A stretch of 64,000 nucleotides of DNA from Paenibacillus sp. LS1 (GCF_026013365.1 NZ_JAPDOE010000011.1:1-64000); one strand, 5' to 3'; counted from the first letter of the stretch, positions 34,516-43,711 are shown. Program-made: numbers and translations. The notes: generated by a model from the letters alone, not told the origin.

Positions 34516-35484
34516 TCAATAATTCGCATAATCGCTGACTGGGACGTTCTGCTCCAACCATTTCTCGACAGCAGTCGTTTTCTCGAATTTGGCTTCGGTG
34601 ACGATATCCATGAACTTTTCAAGTTTCGTCAGGAAGGCACTGTCTTCAGATGAGTTGCGTTGTAAGACAGCTTTGTAACCTTTCTGGGCATTGGCAGTCA
34701 TTTTATTCGTTTCATAGTCAAATAGAGGCGTGTTGTTCAGGCCATAAAACGTATACAAGGTATAGTTATTCATCAGGTTGTTCACTTGTTTTACCCGATT
34801 GGACTTCGGATATTCGTTCAGGAATCGTTCCTGATTTAAAGCTCGATTAAGTATCTCCTGATAGCCAATGACCAGTGCACCATCATCTGCGGCAAGGTTA
34901 CTGGTTTCGACCGCCATGATATTGATGTATTGTTTGATGTCTGGTTTCACGTACGAGATATATTTCTGAAAAGCCATATAATTCATTATGGGATAGAGGG
35001 AGCCTTCCAACATGACGAGGCGGTAGCCGCTGTCACGGGCTTCTTTTAACAGTGCACGCAGATCGGAGTCATGGGTACGCTCCATGAGTTTGGTGAAACT
35101 ATCATTCCACTTGTAGGCCTTGATCATTTTGTCTTGAACATTAGGCACCAATAGACGGTCCGTCATGGCTGTTAACGCCTTGTTGCGGGCATTCTCCAGC
35201 TGTAAGACCATTAGGGTTGCATGATGAGTGGTGACTTGATTGATATGAGATTCGAGATAAGCATCCGCGGCAGGCAAGCCGTTCTTTTTGTAGAGCATGG
35301 ACTGAAATGTTTTATATATGGTTGTTGAACTGGCAGTCGTGACTTTGGTATCTGTACTGGAAGATGCGGCAGCAGCGACTCCGGATAATGGAGCTACGGC
35401 CGTTTGGAGCAACATGAGGATGGCGGTAGCCGTAATGAAGGTGCGCATGCCTTTACGTTTTGCAGATTGAAACGATGATGTCAT
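34516..35484 (-). CDS. Secreted protein of unknown function
   Basis: A 322-residue protein with an N-terminal export signal (about residues 1-38: basic KRKGMR, then a hydrophobic stretch ending VAPLSGVAAAA). I recognise no family. The mature part is mainly alpha-helical, rich in Ala, Asn, Lys and Tyr, without cysteines, with patches such as YRLVMLEGSLYPIMNYMAFQ and ALVIGYQEILNRALNQERF. The ATG at 35484 is chosen because GGGAGGT lies 9 bases upstream. The frame continues 15 codons to an ATG at 35529 that would put extra residues before the signal peptide. It is divergent from the repeat-protein gene. Confidence 0.7.
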   Translation of the reverse strand: MTSSFQSAKRKGMRTFITATAILMLLQTAVAPLSGVAAAASSSTDTKVTTASSTTIYKTFQSMLYKKNGLPAADAYLESHINQVTTHHATLMVLQLENARNKALTAMTDRLLVPNVQDKMIKAYKWNDSFTKLMERTHDSDLRALLKEARDSGYRLVMLEGSLYPIMNYMAFQKYISYVKPDIKQYINIMAVETSNLAADDGALVIGYQEILNRALNQERFLNEYPKSNRVKQVNNLMNNYTLYTFYGLNNTPLFDYETNKMTANAQKGYKAVLQRNSSEDSAFLTKLEKFMDIVTEAKFEKTTAVEKWLEQNVPVSDYANY

Positions 35485-35802
35485 AGATATGAACCTCCCG
35501 TAGTTAAGAAAATGATAGGCGTTGTTCACTAGTCACTATACATTAACCCAATTGGGGCAGGATGTGGTTGCGGAATGGTGACAAATTCTTCTGTTATTTT
35601 TAACTTTTGGAGGGTGGAAGATAGAGGAAGATTTCTGCGAAAATATTTTTTGTACAACTGGAAACTTTTAAGCTGATCGGAACGTCTTAGTTGTGCATAG
35701 GTAAATACAGGAATTAAATGAAATGAACAGCGAAAACTATTTCGATGTTAACTAATTGCGAGAATGGGGATATGGGATATGAGGAAAGCGGGAGGAAAAC
35801 AA
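35485..35802. other. Divergent region between two secreted-protein genes
   Basis: There is no gene here. A small palindrome CCCAATTGGGG lies near 35547-35557. The rest is AT-rich, with no clear promoter match. Both neighbours encode exported proteins and may share control from here. Confidence 0.3.
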
Positions 35803-38800
35803 GTGAAGAAGGTCATGTCAGCACTGGCTGTATCAGCTATGCTGATGTCCGCACTTCCAACGTCGGTTATGGATGCAGCTGCGAGAATCAGTATATATAT
35901 TAATGATGCAGAGTTGTCATCTGCTCAGGCACCTGTGATGAAAGGTGGACGCGTACTGGTTCCGCTTCGGTCGATTTTTGAAGGATTGGATGCGAAGGTA
36001 CAGTACACCAACAGAACCAAAACGATTGTTGCAACTCGCGATGATCAGGAAGTTACTTTGACACTCGGTTCCAAAACGGCATACATCAACGGGGAAGCGA
36101 TATCGCTGGATGTACCTGCGAACACGATCAAGGGCAACACGATGGTTCCCATTCGTTTTGTCAGTGAAGCATTTGGAGAGAAAGTGTTCTGGAACTCACG
36201 TAATCAGCGTGTAGATATCAAGACAACAGCAACGCCTCCAGTGGATGAGACACAATATGCTGCATGGAACATCTATGGTTCGGTATCCGGAAGTAACGGA
36301 GATGGTCGTGACCTGACGGTGAGCTTCACACGTCCAACTTCAGAGAGTGCAGTGTCTGCGTACCGGATTATGTTGGTGAAAACTCGCGATGTGAATAGCT
36401 TCACGGAGTCCTCAGCAACTGCCGTACCTGCCGCGAACTATACATCCGTTACACCGAATGGCAGCAACCCGAAACTGACGCTTAATGCACAGACGCGTGA
36501 CGTAAACGGGGATTTGCTCAATAGCAATGAAACGTATCGCCTGTATGTACTGACTGTTGGTAATAGCAGCAATAATTATAAAAACGCATTGAATTGGTCT
36601 TCCCAAGCATTGAAACTTAATAATGTGAAATCCACAGTACAGGCGGTTACAAACCTGCGTGCTGCAGATATTAGCGACTATGGCGATGGCCGCGATCTTG
36701 AGATTAACTTCACGCAGCCGAGCACGACATCAAACATTACGTATTATCGTGCTTTTGTAGTCAAAGCGAAGGACTCTTCCGCATTCAATCTGGCTGCAGC
36801 GAACAAGGTGTCCAGTGCAAACTCCACGATCATTTACAAAGGCAACACTGCCGCGGTCAAGAGCCAGCTGACTTCTTCAACACGGGATACGTCCGGCGAA
36901 TTGATCAAAAGTGGCACAGCGTACGTGGTTTACATCCTGTCGGTAAGCATGAATGAAGCAACAACAGACAGCAAGTTGTCCGCGGCATCCTCTTCACTTA
37001 CGTTGTCCGTGAACACAGCAACATCTCCGGTAATTACGCAAGTGAGAGATAACTCGGATTATGGAGATGGTCGTGATATTCAAGTGAGTTTCAACCGCTC
37101 ATCGGATGAGTCCAAGGTGGCAAACTACCGTGTCTTCGTTGTGCGCAACTCGGTTTCCAGCAGCTTCAACCTGGCGACAGCAAGCAACCTGTCCTCCAGT
37201 CTGTACTATACGGTGAACAAAACAGGCAACAACATTACAACAACTTTGCCTTCATCCATGAAGGACACAAGCGGTTATAACATAACGAATCTGCAAGATT
37301 ATCGCATCTTCGTGATGGCGGTGGGCAATCAGCAAAATGGATACACCAATGCGCTGTCTGCTTCCTCCACTGTGCTTAGACTGACAACGAACGGTAACGC
37401 GGGAGTTATTAGCAACCTGGCTGTTGCGGATATCAGTGACTATGCTGATGGGCGTGATCTGCGGGTTTCTTTCAACAAAGCCGCGGATGAATCCAGAATC
37501 TCTGCTTACCGAGTATATGTAGTTCGTTCCGCTAATGTGGGTAGCTTTACGCTAAGCGCAGCTAATGCATCGAACAACTATACACAGGTGAACAAAACGG
37601 GTGGTAACCTGTCCGTGACGCTTCCAAACGCTGTAGATACCAATGGTTATACCATTACCAATAACGTTGCTTATCGGGTATTCGTGCTGTCGGTGAATAA
37701 CAACGGAAACTCCAGTCAGAATGCGTTGTCTGGTTACTCATCCCAAATTACGCTAACACAGAATGCAGCTATAACGGCTCCGAGCGGTGTGGTGCCATCT
37801 GACATTGGGGATGCTGGAAATGGTAGTGATCTGCGTGTGATGTTTAATAAATCCGCAGATGAGACGAATGTGAATCATTATCGGGTGTTCGTAGTGAAGG
37901 CGGGCAGCGCGTTTAATTTGAACACAGCGAATGGTGTGAACAGCGCGTATTACAGAACCGTCAGTAAAACGGGAGCTAATCAAATTCAAAATTTATTAAG
38001 TAGTTCCAGGTCTGTGGACGGTGAACTGATTCGTAATGATGTGGCCTACCAAGTATATGTTATGGCCGTGAATAACAATGCTTCTCTGGCAAACGCAATT
38101 TCTTCACCTTCCGGTGCCATTACTCTAACTTCAGCTACTGCCGTGACAGCAGTGAGTAGCGTGAATGTAACCGTCAAAGATCAGGGGCAACAGGCAAGTG
38201 ACCCTTCCGATGTAACTATCAATTTTGCCAAAGCATCGAATGAAACGGGAATTGCTAAATATCGCATCTTCATCGTGCCCGCAAATCAGGTAAGTGGTTT
38301 CACTACAAGTACAGCACTTGCTATTAATTACTATACTGACTTGGATACAAGTAGTGCAGGTACTTCAATCGTATTGAACAGTGGATACCGTGATATTAAC
38401 GACCGTGCGCTTTCCGTTGGACAGAAATACAAAGTGTTTGTTATGTCACTGTCCAATAGTACATCTCGCGCATCCAATCTATCGCCAGCTTCCAATGAGT
38501 TTAATATCTTTGCACAAGCAACAGCGGTTCAAACTGCCACTATAACAGGCCTTCAAAATACAAGTACTGTAGACGAGGCAAGTTATAAGCTTACCTTTGC
38601 TAAACCAACTGCTGAAACTGGAATTTCTGCATACCGACTCTTTATTGTTAAAGGAACAGATAGCTTGGATGTCACTACAGCAACCTCTAACACTAGCTAC
38701 CAAATTAGTAATCCTACAGCCGTTGAAGTTACTTTAACGAAAACAGCTATAGATTCAACTGGAGTCAATCTGGTGGAAGGAGTCGAGTACAAGGTATATA

Positions 38801-38961
38801 TTCTTTCAGTTGCTGGAAATACAACAACGAATAAACATACACTTTCAGGCCCATCGGATACATTCAAACTTGAAAAGGCTCAGTCTACGCCTACACAGGA
38901 GCCTGCGCCTGCTACCAATCCACCAACAGCAAGTGATGGGCAAACACCTCCACAGGGCTGA
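35803..38961 (+). CDS. Large secreted stalk-domain protein with seven FnIII-like repeats
   Basis: About 1052 residues from the GTG at 35803, which follows GCGGGAGGAAAA; ATGs at 35764 and 35779 lack a ribosome site. A signal peptide (KKVMSALAVSAMLMSALP) leads to a copper-amine-oxidase-N-like stalk domain (about 30-145; GGRVLVPLRSIFEGL and GNTMVPIRFVSEAFG). Seven repeats of about 120 residues follow, each with a core like YGDGRDLEINF-N8-YRAFVVK and ending YRIFVMAVGN-like. Repeats 1-5 keep the (D/N)G(R/S)D loop; repeats 6 and 7 have lost it and use more A/T-rich codons. The tail is Pro/Thr-rich. No LPXTG or SLH anchor is seen. Probably a surface or matrix protein; its ligand is unknown. Confidence 0.8.
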   Translation: MKKVMSALAVSAMLMSALPTSVMDAAARISIYINDAELSSAQAPVMKGGRVLVPLRSIFEGLDAKVQYTNRTKTIVATRDDQEVTLTLGSKTAYINGEAISLDVPANTIKGNTMVPIRFVSEAFGEKVFWNSRNQRVDIKTTATPPVDETQYAAWNIYGSVSGSNGDGRDLTVSFTRPTSESAVSAYRIMLVKTRDVNSFTESSATAVPAANYTSVTPNGSNPKLTLNAQTRDVNGDLLNSNETYRLYVLTVGNSSNNYKNALNWSSQALKLNNVKSTVQAVTNLRAADISDYGDGRDLEINFTQPSTTSNITYYRAFVVKAKDSSAFNLAAANKVSSANSTIIYKGNTAAVKSQLTSSTRDTSGELIKSGTAYVVYILSVSMNEATTDSKLSAASSSLTLSVNTATSPVITQVRDNSDYGDGRDIQVSFNRSSDESKVANYRVFVVRNSVSSSFNLATASNLSSSLYYTVNKTGNNITTTLPSSMKDTSGYNITNLQDYRIFVMAVGNQQNGYTNALSASSTVLRLTTNGNAGVISNLAVADISDYADGRDLRVSFNKAADESRISAYRVYVVRSANVGSFTLSAANASNNYTQVNKTGGNLSVTLPNAVDTNGYTITNNVAYRVFVLSVNNNGNSSQNALSGYSSQITLTQNAAITAPSGVVPSDIGDAGNGSDLRVMFNKSADETNVNHYRVFVVKAGSAFNLNTANGVNSAYYRTVSKTGANQIQNLLSSSRSVDGELIRNDVAYQVYVMAVNNNASLANAISSPSGAITLTSATAVTAVSSVNVTVKDQGQQASDPSDVTINFAKASNETGIAKYRIFIVPANQVSGFTTSTALAINYYTDLDTSSAGTSIVLNSGYRDINDRALSVGQKYKVFVMSLSNSTSRASNLSPASNEFNIFAQATAVQTATITGLQNTSTVDEASYKLTFAKPTAETGISAYRLFIVKGTDSLDVTTATSNTSYQISNPTAVEVTLTKTAIDSTGVNLVEGVEYKVYILSVAGNTTTNKHTLSGPSDTFKLEKAQSTPTQEPAPATNPPTASDGQTPPQG

Positions 38962-38990
38962 ATGTAAAAATTCACACTGAAACAAACTCG

Positions 38991-39022
38991 AACACCCTTT
39001 CCAGCCGGAAAGGGTGTTTTCA
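38991..39022 (+). terminator. Terminator after the repeat-protein gene
   Basis: AACACCCTTTCC (38991-39002) pairs perfectly with GGAAAGGGTGTT (39007-39018) around AGCC, followed by TT. Confidence 0.85.
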
Positions 39023-39186
39023 TTATGTATGAACAATAATCGTTTGGCGTGAATCTCAAACTTGCTTTTTGAAAATCTTGTCGCCAAAAAGGTTCCTTAG
39101 ACCATTGTTACATTGGAAACAAATAATTGATAATAAATAAAGGTAAAGGGAAGTTGGCTATATAGATCGAACTAGACATTTACACG

Positions 39187-39236
39187 AAACGGAGTGGCTA
39201 GTGTAAATATCTTTAGTTCACTTTATGTAGAAGCCT
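39187..39236 (+). repeat. Sequence similar to the 3' flank of repeat copy C
   Basis: CGGAGTGGCTAGTGTAAA, ATCTTTAGTTCACTTTAT and TAGAAG here line up with 19500-19545 (CGGAGTGTCCCGTGTAAA, ATCTTAGTTCCACTTAT, AGAAG). The hairpin part of the family is absent. It lies just upstream of the AraC gene. Confidence 0.4.
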
Positions 39237-39258
39237 ATGAGCCGAAAGGAATGATGGA

Positions 39259-40167
39259 ATGCTTGCATTTCGTTTGACGGGCCTGCCGGATTCCCGGTTG
39301 CCGCTATACCTGTATTGTGTGGGTACGCAGGAAGAGAAAGGTCTGCATAGACCGGATGGATTTCCGGTGTATCAGTTGTTTTTGTCACGCGGTGGGGAAG
39401 GGCAGTTCAGGATTCCTGGAAAAGGGACATGGACCATGGGAGCAGGGCAGTTGTTTGTGGTGGAACCCGGGATTGCGCATGAGTATGTGCCTCATTCCAA
39501 ATCCAAAGGAGAACTTGGTTTTATTGGTATTGGCGGTGCATCGGCGGGTTCGGTACTTCAATCCTCGGGTTTGCTTCAGATCGAGCCGTGCCATATCTCC
39601 GGTTTTGAAATCATCTGGTCACGAATGACCAATCTCTGGCACGCGCTGGATCAAGGAGCAACGGAGATGTGGAACACATCAACGCTGATCTACCAACTCA
39701 TTCTGGATATAGCGCAATCTAAAAATCCCTCTGATGTTGGTAGCGTAGGTATTGGATCATCTACGGCGCAGGGCGAGACTATAACATACTCTAATCGAGA
39801 GTCTGATCCGGGCAAAGATGCACTCATTCGAGCAGTAGCATTGATGCATACACATTATCAGGACGATCTGTTATTGAAGCATGTAGCTGACGCGGTGGGT
39901 TACTCGGTGCAGCATCTCAATCGGTTATTTCATCAGCATTATGATGTCACAGGACATCAATATATGCAGCGATTACGTTTGCAGAAGGCTTCGGAATGGC
40001 TGGATAAGCATCCACAAGCAAGTGTACGGGAGGCGGCAGAGACTATCGGAATGGAAGTGAACTATTTTATTCGGATGTTCAAGCGAGAGTTCGGAGAGAC
40101 GCCGGGCAAGGGAATCAAACAACGCAATCAGCTCCAAATGGAAAAAGGGCCCCTCAAGGCCCCTTAA
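39259..40167 (+). CDS. AraC-family transcriptional regulator
   Basis: A 302-residue regulator. The N-terminal half (about 10-150) is a cupin-type AraC ligand-binding domain, with GGEGQFRIPGKGTWTMGAG and FVVEPGIAHEYVPH. The C-terminal part (about 195-295) holds two helix-turn-helix motifs, LLKHVADAVGYSVQHLNRLF and REAAETIGMEVNYFIRMFK, ending in the family signature FKREFGETPGKGIKQ. It probably senses a sugar or similar small molecule. No obvious target gene lies directly beside it; the minus-strand gene downstream is convergent. AAAGGAATGATGGA precedes the ATG. Confidence 0.88.
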   Translation: MLAFRLTGLPDSRLPLYLYCVGTQEEKGLHRPDGFPVYQLFLSRGGEGQFRIPGKGTWTMGAGQLFVVEPGIAHEYVPHSKSKGELGFIGIGGASAGSVLQSSGLLQIEPCHISGFEIIWSRMTNLWHALDQGATEMWNTSTLIYQLILDIAQSKNPSDVGSVGIGSSTAQGETITYSNRESDPGKDALIRAVALMHTHYQDDLLLKHVADAVGYSVQHLNRLFHQHYDVTGHQYMQRLRLQKASEWLDKHPQASVREAAETIGMEVNYFIRMFKREFGETPGKGIKQRNQLQMEKGPLKAP

Positions 40168-40183
40168 TCAGTTATATGACGTG

Positions 40184-40996
40184 TTATGCTGTTTTCTTTT
40201 TTCCAAATAAGGGCCTTAACGTTGCAAGCCCCACAACTCCGATCACCGCGCTCACCCACGGAGCAAGCGCAAACACCGGAAGCTTATCACGCAGCGGATA
40301 CCCTACAAACAGCACGAGTACCACGACCACGATGTAGATGACGATCCCCCGAATATTGACCTTAGGTACCTCATTTCTGTCCGCACCTTCATCATCCGGT
40401 CGCTCTCCAAGGCGACGCAGCATCTCAACCAGAGCAATCCCGCCTACAGCGGCAACAATCAGTGAGAATAGGCTAATATGTTGGAACGGTTCTGTATCTC
40501 CGCCAGTCCAGCCGATGAACAGTCCGACACCGCCCTGGATCAGCATGACAACAGACAACGCTGCCCATACAATCAGGCCATACCACTTCGGTGTTCGTTT
40601 CACTGGTGCTGGATTCTCAGTTGGTTGCGCATCTGCAACGTTGGCTTTCTTTTTCGCTGAAGCAGATCGACTTGTACTACCGGATGTAGCCGCTCTAACT
40701 ACCTCAACGGCAGCCGTCTTCTCCGGTGCTGTATTTGTTACCCCGAGCTGTGCAAGGATGTCTTGCTCCAGATCAGGTCCATATAGCTCGCGAGCGGGCT
40801 TATTATCCTTCTGAGCCTGTACGATCGCTCTTCCTGCGGAGAGAATCCACTCTTCCTGTGTTCTCTCGTCAGCTGGCGCATGGCGCGCAATTGTGCTGAT
40901 CTGGTCATACAGTTTCACATTTTCTGGTGTCATTCGACTCATCTCGGTTATTTGCCGGTTCTGTATTTCTTTAAGCTTCTTATAGGAAATCCCCAA
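40184..40996 (-). CDS. DUF1129-family membrane protein
   Basis: About 270 residues. The N-terminal 90 form a soluble helical domain (MTPENVKLYDQIS, then ARELYGPD) typical of DUF1129 proteins. A Ser/Lys/Ala-rich linker follows, then four to five membrane helices (WYGLIVWAALSVVMLIQGGV, ISLFSLIVAAVGGIALV, GIVIYIVVVVLVLFVGY, FALAPWVSAVIGVVGLATL). The function of the family is unknown. The TTG at 40996 is preferred because GGGGGAG lies 6 bases before it. The frame is open to ATGs at 41035 and 41095; the latter overlaps the stop of the small gene upstream (ATGA) but has no spaced ribosome site. The start is therefore uncertain by up to 33 codons. Confidence 0.72.
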   Translation of the reverse strand: MGISYKKLKEIQNRQITEMSRMTPENVKLYDQISTIARHAPADERTQEEWILSAGRAIVQAQKDNKPARELYGPDLEQDILAQLGVTNTAPEKTAAVEVVRAATSGSTSRSASAKKKANVADAQPTENPAPVKRTPKWYGLIVWAALSVVMLIQGGVGLFIGWTGGDTEPFQHISLFSLIVAAVGGIALVEMLRRLGERPDDEGADRNEVPKVNIRGIVIYIVVVVLVLFVGYPLRDKLPVFALAPWVSAVIGVVGLATLRPLFGKKKTA

Positions 40997-41091
40997 TGAT
41001 TGCTCCCCCTGTCTACACACGTTCTGATCTTCCATTGTCTGAAGACCCTGACGGTATTTTAGTATACGGGAAGGGCTCTCGTTTCGCAAAG

Positions 41092-41211
41092 TCATTCCTT
41101 ATAAAAAAGCTGCTCATGGTGGGCCCATATCCATACACAGGCCAGTATGACACAGGTGCATAACAGCACCAGTTTTCCGTGATGTTGAATCCATTCCAGT
41201 AGATGTCCCAT
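41092..41211 (-). CDS. Small single-pass membrane protein, 39 residues
   Basis: A 39-codon frame starting MGHLLEWIQHHGK, followed by one membrane helix (LVLLCTCVILACVWIWA) and the tail HHEQLFYKE. AAAGGA (in CGAAAGGAATGAATTC) lies 8 bases before the ATG. The stop overlaps an in-frame ATG of the DUF1129 gene by ATGA, so the two genes look like one unit. There are two cysteines in the helix and histidines on both sides. No family is recognised. It could be a partner of the DUF1129 protein. Confidence 0.6.
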   Translation of the reverse strand: MGHLLEWIQHHGKLVLLCTCVILACVWIWAHHEQLFYKE

Positions 41212-41407
41212 GAATTCATTCCTTTCGGCAGAAGGATTCCGAGGCATATGCTACCTAAGACTGTTGGGTTATTTTCCCCGATTCATGTGAAAAAATACCC
41301 TCACACCTCCCAGATCTAACGATTGTGTGAAGTATGCATAAAGAGCAGCCGATTCCATCACAATAGTAGCATTTCCAACAGAAATCCGAGATTGGAGTGT
41401 GCTTGTT

Positions 41408-41641
41408 ATGGATAAACAAACAGATTTGACGCGGAAGCTGCTACTGAACAGCAACTCCCGTGGAGTCGTGGATGAGGTTGTGTCTTTGGAGGAGAATGTG
41501 GATGATACGGAGTATGCAGAAGAACTGACAGATGGCAATCTGAGGGGAAGAAGTTTCTGGGACAACAGTGATTCCGGTCATGAGCATGAATGGAATGGAC
41601 GGGTGGAGACCCACGAGATGTTCCGTAGAAGCTACGAATAG
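41408..41641 (+). CDS. Small acidic protein, unknown function
   Basis: A 77-residue hydrophilic, acidic protein starting MDKQTDLTRKLLLNSNSRG and ending ETHEMFRRSYE, rich in Glu, Asp and Asn, with no membrane helix. TTGGAG (41392-41397) lies about 10 bases before the ATG, and a proper terminator follows the stop, which supports a real gene. I do not recognise a family. A GTG nine bases upstream is too close to the ribosome site. Confidence 0.55.
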   Translation: MDKQTDLTRKLLLNSNSRGVVDEVVSLEENVDDTEYAEELTDGNLRGRSFWDNSDSGHEHEWNGRVETHEMFRRSYE

Positions 41642-41682
41642 AGATCCTTGACCCAAGGCGTTTGAAATTCAGAACATATCCG

Positions 41683-41714
41683 GGCCAGCTGTAACCAGCT
41701 TGGCTCATTTTTTT
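41683..41714 (+). terminator. Terminator after the small acidic protein gene
   Basis: GCCAGCTG (41684-41691) pairs with CAGCT-T-GGC (41696-41704, one bulge), followed by CA and T7. Confidence 0.7.
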
Positions 41715-41897
41715 GCGCTCATCAACCGATAAAATGTAGACTAGCAGTAGAGTTACAGAGGGGTCTTACTTACGTTGACTTGCAGGTTGAGGGATGATAA
41801 TATATGAATATCATCTTAATACACACTAAACTTATCGGATTATATATATTTAATAAATGGAACATCGACAGGCTACATATGGAAAGGGGAAATCGGC

Positions 41898-42728
41898 ATG
41901 GAACGTCAGATCAGTATCCGTCATGGACAGGAAGAATTAACAGCCACGATTCATTATCCGGTTGTGAAAGATATCAAGGAGGAGAAGAGTCAGCAACGAG
42001 TACCTCTGGCAGTTATCTGCCATGGCTTCGTTGGTAGCCGGATCGGCGTGGACCGTCTGTTTGTAAAGACTGCACGTGAACTTGCTGAGGACGGTTATCT
42101 GGTACTGCGTTTTGATTATATCGGTTGCGGAGAAAGCAGTGGTGAGTATGGAGCAGAAGGACTCGAGTCCATGGTGCTACAGACCCGATCAGTGCTGGAT
42201 TACGCGGTGAATTGTAGTGATGTAGATCCTACGCGTGTTACGCTAATTGGTCATAGTCTGGGTGGGGCCGTTGCATTATTAACTGCTGTGCGCGACAAAC
42301 GTGTCAAGAACCTCGTTATGTGGTCCTCCGTGGGTTATCCATTCAATGATATCGTGAAAATTACGGGGCGGGAAGTATACGATGAAGGCGTGAAACTGGG
42401 TGCGGCTGATTATCTCGGATATAAATTCACACCGACCTTCTTCGAGTCTCTCGCTGAACAACAGCCATTCCAGGAAGCAGTTAAGTTTAGCGGGGATGTC
42501 CTAGTCGTGCACGGTACGTCAGATGAGATTATCCCTGTCGATTACGCATTCCTGTATCAAAAGGTATTCTGGATGCGCCAGGAAGGCCGTTGTGACAAGG
42601 AGATCATCTTCCAGGGCGATCACACCTTCTCTTCAGGTAAAGAGCGGGAACAGCTGATTACGCGTACGAGAGAGTGGCTGGGTGAACGCCAGAAGATCGA
42701 GCAGGATTGGCAGCACTGGATGATATAA
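41898..42728 (+). CDS. Alpha/beta hydrolase, cinnamoyl-esterase-like
   Basis: A 276-residue esterase of the serine aminopeptidase/cinnamoyl esterase group. The oxyanion segment is AVICHGFVGSRIG and the cap begins after LRFDYIGCGESSGEYG. The nucleophile Ser sits in LIGHSLGGAVALLTA (about residue 119). The acid Asp is in VVHGTSDEIIPV and the His in FQGDHTFSSG. No signal peptide, so it is cytosolic. Relatives cleave feruloyl or other hydroxycinnamoyl esters. The neighbouring gene encodes a DODA-type aromatic dioxygenase, which fits a link to plant phenolics, but this is an inference. AAAGGGGAAA precedes the ATG. Confidence 0.85.
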   Translation: MERQISIRHGQEELTATIHYPVVKDIKEEKSQQRVPLAVICHGFVGSRIGVDRLFVKTARELAEDGYLVLRFDYIGCGESSGEYGAEGLESMVLQTRSVLDYAVNCSDVDPTRVTLIGHSLGGAVALLTAVRDKRVKNLVMWSSVGYPFNDIVKITGREVYDEGVKLGAADYLGYKFTPTFFESLAEQQPFQEAVKFSGDVLVVHGTSDEIIPVDYAFLYQKVFWMRQEGRCDKEIIFQGDHTFSSGKEREQLITRTREWLGERQKIEQDWQHWMI

Positions 42729-42831
42729 GTGGCAGGATTGCAACTGTTTGGGGATGTCAGCTTGGAAAAGCGCCTTCTTAGGGGTAAAATAGAGGAGTAA
42801 GCATTCTATCCGTGTCTGGAGGTTGGCAGCA

Positions 42832-43617
42832 ATGACATTACCCGCACTTTTCATTGCGCATGGTTCTCCCGCTCTGGCGGTGGAGAGCAATGACTACACT
42901 CATTTTCTGAACCAGCTTGGAGACAGGCTGCCGGCTCCGAAAGCCATTGTCGTATTTACGGCGCATTGGGATTGTCCCGAACCGTCCGTGACGATGGATG
43001 ATACACATCAGACCTTGCATGATTTTTACGGATTTCCCTCTACGATGTATACCATGGAATACCCTGCATCAGGGCAGCCAGATTTAGCGTATGAGATATG
43101 TGCTTTGTTCACTCGCAGCAATCTGGCGCATCAGCCGATTCGAGGTCGGGGCCTGGATCATGGCGTGTGGGTACCGCTGCTACATATGTACCCCGAGGCT
43201 AACATCCCTGTGATCGCCGTATCTGTAGACTCGCTACGTACGCCGCAGGAACAGTATGATATTGGCCGAATGCTGGAACAGCTGCGTCATGATGATGTGC
43301 TGATCATTGGCAGCGGTGGAACGGTTCACAATTTGCGATTGCTAGGCAATACGGATGAGCCGCAAGAGTGGGCAGTGGAATTTGATAACTGGATCGGGGA
43401 GCGCTTGGAACAGTGGAACACGAGAGAGCTGTTTCAATATGAGAAAAAAGCCCCTCACGCACGCACGGCAGTTCCGTCTTATGGTACAGAACACCTTGCG
43501 CCTTTGTTCTACGCTATGGGGACTGCGGATATGTCCCGTTCAGCGAAGCGTCTATTCCAGTCTTATCCTTACGGAACGCTCAGTTTGAACTGCTGGCAGT
43601 TCGGAGACGGCGTGTAA
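42832..43617 (+). CDS. DODA-type extradiol aromatic ring-opening dioxygenase
   Basis: A 261-residue class III extradiol dioxygenase of the LigB/YgiD type, expected to open catechol-like rings (4,5-DOPA in relatives) with a divalent metal, often Zn or Fe. Visible ligand regions are ALFIAHGSPALAV, VFTAHWDCPEP, the GLDHGVWVPLLHMYP segment and GSGGTVHNLRLLG. The ATG at 42832 has GGAGG 9 bases before it; the TTG at 42823 is overlapped by that site. It lies 103 bases after the esterase gene on the same strand and ends in a good terminator. Confidence 0.88.
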   Translation: MTLPALFIAHGSPALAVESNDYTHFLNQLGDRLPAPKAIVVFTAHWDCPEPSVTMDDTHQTLHDFYGFPSTMYTMEYPASGQPDLAYEICALFTRSNLAHQPIRGRGLDHGVWVPLLHMYPEANIPVIAVSVDSLRTPQEQYDIGRMLEQLRHDDVLIIGSGGTVHNLRLLGNTDEPQEWAVEFDNWIGERLEQWNTRELFQYEKKAPHARTAVPSYGTEHLAPLFYAMGTADMSRSAKRLFQSYPYGTLSLNCWQFGDGV

Positions 43618-43711
43618 CTTGGAACAGACAACAGCCTGATTGATAGCTAATTAGTTAGATTTGTATGGATAACGTGGGTTAGAGTATACGATTAAAATAT
43701 ATAAACAAAAG

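Noticed and set aside
36262..38875. The seven-repeat protein as a true copper amine oxidase
   Set aside because: Only the small N-terminal stalk-type domain is similar. The catalytic domain with its topaquinone tyrosine is absent.
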